Shown here piece after piece: positions 44,678 through 54,955 of a stretch of 64,000 nt of DNA (positions are counted from its first letter, which is position 1; each line of letters begins with the position of its first letter). Source of the DNA: Tamarix chinensis (lineage: Eukaryota; Streptophyta; Magnoliopsida; Caryophyllales; Tamaricaceae); assembly GCA_030549775.1 (NCBI GenBank), contig CM060174.1:46108707-46172706 (forward strand), written 5' to 3'. Position numbers and translations under genes: made by a program. The notes below the pieces were generated by a model that saw only the letters and a list, made by a program, of their open reading frames with translations, was not told the DNA's origin and searched no databases.

Positions 44678-45557
44678 CGTGTAATTTGGGAATAAGTATA
44701 GAACTAAAATTTTAAATTTTGGAAACTTAAGCGTCTCAACTTTTCTATAAAGTTTTTTTAAAGGATTAAGGATCTCTGTCTAATTTTTTTAAAAGGGTCA
44801 TCAACATATTTAGTGGGATTGAGCTTTAGTCAGCTACATGCCTCACAAACGTTGATACAATAGAAGCTAATTGTCCTTGATCTCTATCTTATCTTATACA
44901 CTTATACTTTTACATGTACAATTGATAAATAAAAACTAAAATCAATTATTAGAATTAAAATTTATAAATTTTAAGAGAATTAGGACCTCAAATATTTTTC
45001 AATAATGGTTGGATCTCAATTCTTTTTAAAATAATATTAAGACCCTAATTTTTTCTTTATTTTACGGTAATTTGAAAACCTCATATTTTTTTAATCACTT
45101 GAGAGCTTTGTATTTTTTAAAATAATTTGAAGACCTTGTATTTACTTTTTGTGAATTAAGAGCCATCATCTTTTTGACAAAATACCAACTCATTATCCAA
45201 ATTTATGCTTGTATTATCAAAATATAGGCACCTATGTACTCATCTATGTCAATATACTCTTCTATGCTTATATCAATGAAGAAAACTAATTACAATACCT
45301 CATTTCTCAAAAACTCTTATTTGTTCAGAATCTTTGTGATTTCAAAATAAAGTTATCTCATTCACATATTTTTTTATATCTTTTAAAAATTTGAAAACCT
45401 TAGACACATTTTCAAAATGTCTCATTCTCATTTTCTTGAGGTTTCTTGCAATTTTGATTTACATGAAACTTTTGAGTCACTTTAGCCTATGTAAATTCTT
45501 GTGAATTATTCTAATTCATCCATATTTGAATTTATGAACTGTTTCAAAGTTTATTAT
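44678..45557. other. AT-rich spacer with degenerate repeats
   Basis: No gene. 44960-45160 holds several loosely repeated segments of about 40 bp built on GGACCTCAAATATTTTT or GAAGACCTTGTATTTA. It ends where the giant LTR family resumes at 45558 (TGCAATAACCTG). Confidence 0.4.
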
Positions 45558-46111
45558 TGCAATAACCTGTTTATAGAAACCCTAATTATAAAATTGGTAA
45601 TTGTATGCAAGTAATTATGATAATTATTTTAGAATGTTCTGTAGTAAAGGTTTTGTTGTTATTATTAGTATTATTATCATTGTGTGTATTAATATGGAAT
45701 ATTAGATATATATTTAGTTAGGGTAAAATATAAATAGAATTTGGGTGATTATTTTTAACCTTAGTTGGAAATGTAACTTATATCTTTTTTTATCAAGGAA
45801 CCCTAATTCTGCTAACATGATGTTTTTTCCCGAATTAACTATTCTAACTAGCATTCCTACCCTATTATGATTTTTTTTTGCTTTCATATATCACCTCCAC
45901 TCCCTAATGCTTTTCTCTCCTTCATGTCATCCTCTCATGTTCACTTTATACCTTTACCTCCCATGTTCTCCTCATCCTTGTTTGCTTGTCAGTTCGCATG
46001 CCGCTTACCCATCCTGAGCTTCCATTCACTACATATCTCCAATTTTCTCTTTCTTTGTTTCGCCACTATCGTTGAAACCATCTATGTTGAGCATTGCAAC
46101 CTTGCATTACT
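45558..46111 (+). repeat. giant LTR family, copy G 5' end, first duplicated unit
   Basis: It starts TGCAATAACCTGTTTATAGAA, passes through an ATT-rich and then a pyrimidine-rich block, and ends GCATTGCAACCTTGCATTACT. The next unit starting at 46112 repeats the same order: AACCATAATTATAAA, TATTATGGCATATTAGA, AATAATTTTAGCCCTAGT, then the CT-rich block to GCATTGCAACC near 46689. This is either a 554-bp tandem duplication of an LTR 5' end or one LTR inserted into another near 46112. The plus-strand frame 45867-46139 is composition-driven. Confidence 0.6.
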
Positions 46112-47418
46112 TGTAGTACCCCATTTACAAAAACCATAATTATAAATCAAAGTTTGTGTGTAATTAGATATAATAACTATTGTGAGGTGTTTTGTGTTAA
46201 ATATGTTATTAACATATGTTTTATTATGGCATATTAGAAATAAATTTAATTAGGTTAAAACATGACAAACTTAGATTAATAATTTTAGCCCTAGTCAAAA
46301 CCCTAGCTAATATATATCTTAACGAGTAACCCTACTCCCAGTAACCAGATATTTTACCTTGGTTAATCTTCTTAAATTATTACTCTATCCTACACTAGAT
46401 CGTGGCCATACTATACTCTCTCTACCCCGGCCTAACCTCACCATACCACCGTACCTCCCTCTCCCCCCCATGTTTCCTTCTCCCTTGTTTTGCTCGATTC
46501 TCCCCTTCGCAACACCCTTCATTTAAGTGTTCATCCTCTCATTTTGGTGTCATGCATTAGCCCCGAGAGAATCCCTCAACTTGTGTTTCTTTTCCTTTCC
46601 TCCCGAACTTCCATTCGCAACATATCCCAAAATTTCTCCTTCATTATTTTACCATTATCATTGAAACTTTATATGTCAAGCATTGCAACCCCACACAACC
46701 TCACCTATTACTGTGTGAGAAACTCATGTTTCTCCTTTTTGGTAGTGTGAGCGACTCATGTTGATTGCCTCTTGTTGTATAGAAACCTCAGTACCTCACA
46801 CAAACTATCCCAAGCATTGCACCCTTACCTTTGTTGTGTGAGCCTCCATTACTCCACCTCTCCTTGTTACATCAACCTTACATGTTTCCTCCTCTTACCT
46901 GTTTGAGCCAATAACGTATCTCCTCCTCCCTCAACGTGAGTGGTGAAGCTACTCACTCATTTTGGTGTGAAAATCTCATGCTACTAAGCCTTTGCAGCGT
47001 GAGTTTTGTCCATTGTTGCACTTATATTACATTGTTACCTTGAGTATTATTCCTTTATCCTAGTTATTTTCTAACCTATTTTCTTGAGTTTTTTTTAGTT
47101 AAGTTTGGTTATTGATCTGTTGTAGTAAGTGCTAATATGTATTATTGGGTATTAATTTCTTAGGTAATCCTTGAAGATCTTAGTAAAGATAAGTTTTGTA
47201 CTTTTTATGTACGTTTGAGTTTATATAAATCTAATCACTCATGAGACAGTAGAAATTATGTTCGAGCATGTTAGGTTTGTTTAGAGTTAGAATTATGTTA
47301 GGGTTGTAGATCTTTCAAGTATTATAACATGCTAAATAAATGGTACATATGATTATTGTTAAGTTATTCGCATAAGTAATATGTTAAAGTGATTACGTAT
47401 GTATGTGTAGGGTTTTGT
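46112..47418 (+). repeat. giant LTR family, copy G, second 5' unit and continuation
   Basis: It starts TGTAGTACCCCATTTACAAA, a closer match to the family start than 45558. After the unit homologous to 45558-46111 it continues through CT-rich sequence (to about 47000) and a GTAGGGTTTTG-containing stretch to copy E. The remaining part of this copy probably resumes at 54192-54780, where AGTGTTAACTTTAGCTTGG and CATAGACCGATGATTTAG match copy D (14840-14960, inverted). Confidence 0.5.
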
Positions 47419-48099
47419 TGGGGAGTAACACCTTGATTTTTTTTAAATAATAATAATAATAATATAAAATTAAATTTTCTTATTTAGCCTAATTCTAGGA
47501 TTTTTATTTTAATTATTTAATCCATTTATAGGCAAATTATAATAATTTTATTTATTTACATAATTATCATTTTATTTTTGGCACTAAAATAAATTTATCC
47601 CAAAATCTAACCTAAATCCCACAAATTTTCTTTTCTTTTCTTTTTTCCTTTCCTTTTCATTTTTTCTCTTTTTCTCCTTTTCTCCTTTTTCCTTTTCTTC
47701 CATCTTTTTTCTTCACGCTTCTCCTTCTAGGTTACATCGTTCCCGGCTGAGCCCCCTCCTTCTTTCTCTCTTCTTTTCTTCCCCTCGGGCAGCTAATCTC
47801 ACCCCTCTCTTCTTTCCTTTTTTTTTCATTTTTTCTCCCTCTCTTATTTTATTATTTCCGTCTTCTTCCTCGTGCCTACCTCCCTCGCGTCATTATCCTT
47901 CCCCTTCCATTTTTGTCCCCCACAATTGGCCCTACACCCAGCCAGACCTTCCTCTCTTTCCTTTCTCAATCATGCAAGGTCATATGTGTTGTGATGCACC
48001 CCTACACCTACCCTGTCACCAACACCCACCCTTCCCCTACCTCATAGCACACCAATCACCCCTATCATCTTCCCCACATCCTCAACTCCCTTCCCTACC

Positions 48100-48112
48100 T
48101 ATAAATACCCCC
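48100..48112 (+). promoter_or_regulatory. TATA-like core promoter of LTR copy E
   Basis: TATAAATACCCCC, matching 6041-6054 (copy A) and 2956-2968 (copy C). It lies in the pyrimidine-rich block about 0.68 kb from the LTR start. Confidence 0.5.
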
Positions 48113-48814
48113 ATTTGATTCCCCTTCTCTTTTTCTCCCCCTCAACGAGCCCTCCCTTGTTTCTATGCATCAACCCCTTCCACCCTACTCCAACCTTGTC
48201 GTCTCGTTGCCTTACCACACCCGTATGCCTCCCCTTTTCCCTACTTAAACCCCACATACGTCTATAGAGATCCCTCCCCTCCTTTTTTTCCTTCTCTTTT
48301 TTCCCTAAGCCTGTAGTCATTGTAGGCTTCACCTCTCAATGCCACTATCATCGACCACTCCTCCCCTTTACACCACCACCACACCTTAGCCACCCTGTAT
48401 AGGTGCCCCAAGCTATGCAACCACCCTAGCAATCCCTTTCTATCTTCCCTTTCCACCTCCTTTCTCCTCCTCCCTCTCGGTTGCATGCCCTTACACCACT
48501 ACCAGCTACCAGTTATGTCACCTTAAACGTCTTTCCATTAGCCTATCTTGGTGCCGACACCACCCTTAACCCCACACTACTAATCACCACCTTTTTCACC
48601 AAAAAAGAATTGGTTGTCGCCACGCTGCCACACCATTTTTCTTCCCCATTCTAGTCACCACCACTTCCTTTCCTTTCTTTGAGATTTCATTAGACTAGAT
48701 TCCTCATTATTTTGTTGGTTTGAAAAAAAAAAGGAAAAAGGAAAAGATAGCCTAAGTTTGAATATTTCCATTTTCTAGGTACTTTTTTGGTGGCAATAGG
48801 AGAGGAGGAGTAGG

Positions 48815-49415
48815 TAGGATTGTTCATGTTATCCAATATCTATTTATCCAATATGATATTCGAACCGATTCAATCCAAAAAAGCAAATAACATATCCAAT
48901 TTTTTTTCAAATAAAAAATCTAATTTGATCAATAAAAAGTCAAATAAACTAGATATCCGATCCAACAAATAAAAATAATACCTTGTCTAAAGAAAAATAT
49001 TTTTACTTTTTTTCTAATTTTTTATTTTATATATAATTATATATAAATAAATTTAGATGTGTGTGAGAGAGAGTGTGTGTGAGTGAATGTGAGTGTGCGT
49101 ATGTGTGTGTAATTTTTACTTATTTGATTTATTATTTGGGCCAACATTTAATTTAGTTGAAATTATAATTTTAATATAATCCCTTTTTAGATATTTATAC
49201 CAAAGAAACACTCAACAGATTGAATAATATCAAATATATTTTTGATTTGATAGTTTTTTATATTTAAAATTTTATTTAGATAATATTGATTATATTAGAT
49301 ATCCGATCTAAAAATTAGGATATATTATCTTTCATGTATCCAAAGTTTCGGATCAAATATCAAATATCATTTTTAGATATCTAAAATATCAGATATTTGA
49401 ACCATGAATAACCCT
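48815..49415. mobile_element. hAT-like MITE inside copy E
   Basis: About 600 bp, very AT-rich. The left end TAGGATTGTTCATGTTATCC and the right end reverse complemented, TAGGGTTATTCATGGTTCAA, are similar inverted termini of hAT type. Inside are repeated ATCCAATATC/GATATTNGGAT-like palindromic motifs and a GTGTGAGAGAGAGTGTG-type microsatellite (49060-49110). Flanking octamers GGAGTAGG and GGCATAGA match at 5 of 8 positions, so the target duplication is weak. Confidence 0.5.
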
Positions 49416-50008
49416 AGGCATAGATCATTCATGCTTAGAGACTGAAATCATTTTGATAAGGATATAATCATAGTTAGGGTTATGTCTTTGTTAAAATATG
49501 ACCTTATTATGTGCTAAGTGAAGACATGCATGAAATGTTAGATGGTCTAGAGTTGTATGTGCAGCTTGGCTTGGCAATGACTAAAGGTAAGATGATGTGT
49601 GGACATGATTGTGTTGGTTTAAGTGTTGATGTGTATCTCTATTTTATGACATTGCATGTTTGAAAAGTTGGGGAGTCCTTTTGTTAGATGCCTTATGACT
49701 TAGGTAGGGTTCTAAGACCTAGGGGGCATTTTGGTCAATTTTATGAAAAGTGGTATATAGGGTACTTTATGGTGTAATTTGGCCTAAAATTAGTTAGAGG
49801 TTCTATACAAAATAATTATGGTGGAAATAAAGAGGTTTAGGGTAAAAACATTATGGGGAGGGTTAACCATACATAGGGTGAGTCAAACATAATGAGAGCT
49901 ATGACTAAGGGTGATTATAGTAAGGGTTGGTTGCTAAAAGTGGATATGGGGTTTAATGTGACATTGTTAGGTAGCCTTAGGGAGTCTTTGGAGTGCTAAG
50001 GGATGAGA

Positions 50009-52430
50009 CGTAACACCCCAAAATTTACTATTGAAAAATTTTATTTTAAGCGAAAGTGTATTATTAAATAGTTGGGTATTATCGCCATAGTTGACATAAG
50101 TTTAGTTTACCATACCATCCTTACGTCAACCATAAGGTAAAATAATTAGAAAGTAAAACATGATAAATAGAAAATGAGGGAACTTTCATAAACATTAGAT
50201 AAGAGTTTGGAGATTTAACTTGAGTACAATAATCTAAAATATAAAATGGGATACCATGGATCTAAAAGTCTACAAAGGTATTCAAATAGAACTATTATCT
50301 CGATAACATGACTCTATGCCAAAAACTTGATACAAAATCACTCCTCCACATATAAATCATCAAAGGCGACAAACTTGTTTATTAGGTCATCATTGACATG
50401 CACAATAACATCTAGGTTGTCTACTCATGGGAATGAGCGGCACCCATAAAATGGATGATCAGTATGCTACGTACTAAATAAGGTACGAGTACAATCAAAG
50501 CAGGATTACATATAATACACGAGTTCACATCAGAAAGTAAGCATATATGTGTTAATATAAAGCAATACCAAGTAAATACTGATTTCGGGTCTCACTATAT
50601 AGCTATATCATATTTTAATATTTTATTTTTGTTGAGTTCAAGGATCTTACTATTCTCAAACAGGTGGAATGTTTTAAAATACCTTTAAGGAACATCACAG
50701 CCGAGCTACTATTATTATCCGGTGGAACGGACCAATATAAAAATACCTTGGCCTGACTCATGTGATTTTTCACTTTAAATGATTATTATCTTATTCAGAA
50801 TTGTTTATATATTCGATGTTATCATGTGGGACTCATATAGGTATGCAAGACATATAATTAAATAACATAATCACGACCACATAATTATCCTCAAATGATC
50901 ATAATACATTTAGGATAGTTAAAATGCTTATATTCTCCCAAGCCTTATAAAACCCAATACTATTATACATAGATCTCTAATATTCATTTAGGACATATAC
51001 ATACACATAAAGTCTTAGCTACGACATGTATCCTTACTAATAAGGACACTTGGCTCTATGCGCATAAATCTTAACTCACCTCCTCCGAGATTATTGGAAT
51101 ATCACCTACAAAAATAAGATAATACATGATTAGGATCAAAGATTATAATTGAGGGAAGGGTTAAGGTAAAGGAGGGTAAAAATGAAAATAACTGGAGCCA
51201 AAGAGAAGTTGGAGTTGTGTAGAAGTGTGGTTGAAGGTGCTATGGTGGTGTTTGGGTATGTAAAAAGGGGTGTGACACAAGTGTGCAACAAGCTATGCAC
51301 ACCTAAGTCGTGAGCTGGGAGGTCATACGGGAAGGCTATGCGAAGGAAGCATGATCGTGCACATGTAACGTACACACGTGTGAGAAAGAATAGGGGATAC
51401 ATGGGCATGCGTGAGGATATGTGTTGTTTGTGCGAGCATGCGCAAGCATGTGATAAGGAAAAAGGATGGTGCATGATTGTGCGAGTGGTGTGTGAGCCGT
51501 GTGTGAGTCGTATGCCTCAGAAAAATGCAATAGATGCACAAGAAAAGAAGGGGATGATGGCAGCGGTGGATAGCGATGGTCAGCAATAGTGAGGATGAGT
51601 GATGGGGTAGTCTCGGTGGTTGATCCACCAATCACAAGGTGACGCATGCTGGCTAAGGTGGTGTATGGATGGTGATGGCAGTGGCTCGAGCACTTAAAAC
51701 AATGTAAAAGAAGAGGAGGAGGAGAAGGAAGAGGAGGAGGAGGAGGAGGAGGAGGAAGAAGAAGAAGAAGAAGAAGAAGAAGAAGAAGAAGAAGAAGAAG
51801 AAGAAGAAGAAGAAGAAGAAGAAGAAGAAATGTGGCGGCTCAGGCATTTGATGCTCGACAGAGAAAAATGGGGCAATAAATGAGGGAGGGAGAGAGGAGA
51901 AGTAGTGTATATATGTGTGTATGGTGGCACAAAAGAGTGAGGAAAGTAGGGGATGATGATACTGATGGTGATTATCAACAATAGCAGAGGGGATGAAGAA
52001 AGAATGGTAGAGGAAGATAGCAGGGCACGAGGGTGTTGGTGATTAGTATGGCAGAGGCATGAAGGAGTGGCAGGTTTGATGGTGAGAGGTGATGGTTGAG
52101 ATGAGGGTTGTGTGTTACAGAAGTTAAGAAATTATCGCACAAGAAAATTGGTGGCAAGAGAAAGGAAAAGGAAAAGAAGATTGAAAAGAAAAGAAAAAGG
52201 GCTTAAGTTAACATTTAGATTAAATTTTGATAAGCTAAAATAGGTATGATTAAAGATATAAATCTGCTAGGTTAATAAATATAAATTTCTCTGATCAAAG
52301 ATTAGGATTAGGTTAAGATTTTGGGATTAAGGAATTAGGTTAAGGTTAGAATACAAATTTCTCAATGTTATAATTGGATTAAGGTATTAATTATATAAGA
52401 TTAGGTTTAGCAAAATTTTGGGGCATTACA
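50009..52430 (-). mobile_element. giant solo LTR, copy F (2.4 kb)
   Basis: The left edge CGTAACACCCCAAAATTTAC (TG changed to CG) and right edge TTTTGGGGCATTACA are family termini. Perfect 5-bp target duplication TGAGA at 50004-50008 and 52431-52435. Minus-oriented: the conserved GCTCATTCCCATGAGTAG block is on the minus strand near 50430, and the purine-rich block lies at 51130-52200. It is the only copy with a perfect target duplication, so it is probably the youngest. Frames at 51136-52157 come from low-complexity tracts. Confidence 0.8.
51711..51829 (+). repeat. (GAG)n-(GAA)n microsatellite
   Basis: About 40 bp of GGA/GAG repeats followed by about 75 bp of uninterrupted AAG/GAA triplets, within solo LTR F. 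On the minus strand it reads as (TTC)n, giving frames of pure phenylalanine or serine that are not genes. Confidence 0.95.
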
Positions 52431-53109
52431 TGAGAGGTTACTAAAAAGGTGGAACTAAGGTTTTGGTAGGTCAAAGCACGAAACCCTAAGGGTAGGTTAT
52501 TATTACATGTAAGAAAGGGGGATTGATTTGTAACCTTGGATTATGATGTTAATCATATTATTTAGGGATTGTGTACCAAATATAATATTTGTGTGGGATA
52601 TGGAGGAGCATTTATAACCACAATAAGGAATTAGGATTTTGAGAGGATCCAATTTGGGATGTTATTATTACATATGCGAAATGGAGGAGCTACGATACAA
52701 AAATTTAAGAGATGGGTAATCATAGTAATATATGCCCGGGTATAGAAAATGAGGGCCAAGTAAGTGGTAGAGGAAGGCTAGGATAACTAAGGGAAACTAG
52801 GGTTTTAAGGAGTAACTCTAGAGGCCAATTGTTATCATAAGTGATAAACAAGGGGTAGGCTATGATCATGATAATAGGGGTTTCTAATGACATATATGGG
52901 TTTTTTGGTTAAACTAGGGACTCAAAGGAATATTGGGGGTAAGGATGTACCTAGGATTATATAATTAAGGTTTTTAAGGGAATGGGGTTGCCTTGAGATG
53001 GTAGTAGGTAGAAGCCATGCATGAGTTGTACATGTTTGTGTGTTGTATCTAGAATAAATAAAACATGAATAAGATCACTTATACTAGAAGATCACTTAAG
53101 TCGGGCCCA

Positions 53110-53570
53110 GTTGTATTTATTGATCCACTAGTCAGAATAGTAGCTAGGAGTGTTCTATCTTGGGTTTGTACTTTGTTTACCGATTTACCAGTAAAAATAG
53201 TGGCTCGGTGCATGTGGCTTAAGTTTTTACTTTATTTACAAATCTACTAGTGAGAATAGTGGCTAGGAGTGTGTTTTCTTGGGTTTGTACTTTTATTACC
53301 ATTCCATCGACGAGAATAGTAGGGTCTTGACTCAAGTAAATAAAACCATTGGACAATAACGACTTTTAGGAAGATGTTAATTACATATAGTGGAACACCA
53401 CGTGGGTCAGAACTGGATGTACTTTATTCATCGATCCACCGGTGATAATAGTAGCTAGAAGCGTGCTTCTCTAGATTGGTACTTTATTTACCAGCTCACT
53501 AGTGAGAATAGTGACTAGGAGCATACTGCCTTGAGTTTGTACTTTAATCATTGTTCCACTAGTAAGAATA
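53110..53570 (+). repeat. tandem repeat, about 60-bp unit, about 6 copies
   Basis: Cores such as GATCCACTAGTCAGAATAGT, CACTAGTGAGAATAGTG and CATCGACGAGAATAGTAGGG recur at about 57-64 bp, separated by GGGTTTGTACTTTATTTACC-like sequence. It is the same module as at 8815-8945 and, inverted, 1545-1890. The frame 53065-53250 lies in this array and is an artefact. Confidence 0.7.
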
Positions 53571-54191
53571 GTATGGTCCCTAAACCCATGTGGATAAAAA
53601 AAATTCATGAGTTGACTATTTATTGCATTAATATCTTAACCAGATAATAATGAATGAGCTTATATAATCTACCTATGCACATTTCATTTCTTATTGTTGT
53701 GTTATTAATATCTCTAACCTACTTGACTATATTGTTACCTTACTTATTATATAGAGTATTAATCATCACTATTATAGGTGTTGCTCATTTCCATGGGTAG
53801 TGACCCCTTTTGAGTTTGTGTAGGTGAATGAGGATTCTAGTGATGATATGATTGGGGTAAAGTGATGTTATTGTGTCTTAGGTTGGGGACTAGAGAGAGT
53901 GACATCCGACTGTTTTTTTTTAGTTTTTCTTCATGATAATATTTTACTTTTGGTGAACAATGTTTGTGTATTTTAATATTTATTTTGGGACAAACACTTA
54001 ACCCTACTTATGTTATGAATTACCACTTGCTATTCTTATCATGGTTTGCTTGCCATTTTTTTTGCCTTGTAGTTGGTACAAGGATAGCCTAGGACCAGAC
54101 TTATACCAATTACAACGGTAACATCCCCTTATGGTTAGATGATCTTACACTAAAAACAAAATCTTTAAATGTTAAATTTTGGGGTGTCACA

Positions 54192-54789
54192 TAGGGTTTG
54201 TAATCATTTAACATGATAATGTAAATTCCATGATAAATATCTCATGATCATTATTGTTTGGTAGATAGGGTTGTTATAAAATAGTGTGGAATATGCATGC
54301 ATGATTAGGGTTAGAATATGATAATGGTTATTCACATGTTCCTAGGGTTTAAAATGTTTCCTTAGATACACCATGATGCTAATTTCCCTATTGAATGTTG
54401 TATCATGCTATGGAATATATTTACATGCTGCATAGAATTTAATACATGTTAGAAGTGCATGATTAGGGTTTGTGGATGCAACTTACTAAATGCATAAAAA
54501 GTGGAAAATATTGTTAATCTCTAAATTACAAATATTACCCACATGCTAAAATAATGTAAATTGTTGTCTTTTAGCCTTTTCATGACAAATTTCTTATAAT
54601 AATAATGTTTGATACAAAATTGAATAAAATCACAAAATTACACTTCTAAGGGCATTTTGATAAATTTTGACCTAATGAATCTTTTGTGAATAATTGAACA
54701 TTAGGATAACCTTAAACCTTTTGATAGGTTTACCTTAGTGTTAACTTTAGCTTGGCATAGACCGATGATTTAGTGATTGGGAAAATTTT
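54192..54789 (+). other. giant LTR family remnant (copy G continued) abutting the Athila element
   Basis: The stretch to about 54778 matches the inverse of 14830-15100 in copy D (GACCTAATGAATC, GATAGGTTTACC, GCATAGACCGATGATTTAG). Similarity ends around 54775-54785, a few bases before the Athila primer-binding site. An Athila 5' LTR should stand here but is not seen. Confidence 0.5.
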
Positions 54790-54807
54790 TAGTGTTATTG
54801 TAGGAGA
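54790..54807 (+). other. Athila-type primer-binding site, transition-riddled
   Basis: TAGTGTTATTGTAGGAGA aligned to the Athila tRNA-Asp-type site TGGCGCCGTTGCCGGGGA matches at 11 of 18 positions, and six of the seven differences are C to T or G to A. Its distance to gag (about 150 bp) is normal for the lineage. Confidence 0.65.
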
Positions 54808-54955
54808 ATTGACAATTATAATATTTATTTCTATTTTTAATGTTTCTTTTTTTAATATAATCTTTTCAAGTGTACTCATCTTCTTTAATTATGTGTGATC
54901 CTTAGACACTCGTGTGTGAGGTTGTTTGTGATTGTGCATAGAGAACAAATCATCA

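Larger units (their letters stand above)
47419..54191 (+). mobile_element. giant LTR-like element, copy E, interrupted twice
   Basis: The left end near GGGGAGTAACACCTTG (exact start uncertain, 47416-47425) and right end TTTTGGGGTGTCACA (54191) are family termini. It carries the pyrimidine-rich block (47630-48720), the TATA core at 48100, the roughly 60-bp tandem module (53110-53570), the conserved GGTGTTGCTCAT block (53779), and the 3' end. A hAT-like MITE (48815-49415) and solo LTR F (50009-52430) sit inside; without them E is about 3.75 kb. Both flanks share TAGGGTTT, but a clean 5-bp duplication is not visible. Frames at 48099-48486 are composition artefacts. Confidence 0.6.

Noticed and set aside
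51653..51981. Frames of poly-phenylalanine and poly-serine
   Set aside because: They are translations of the (GAA)n/(TTC)n microsatellite on the minus strand.
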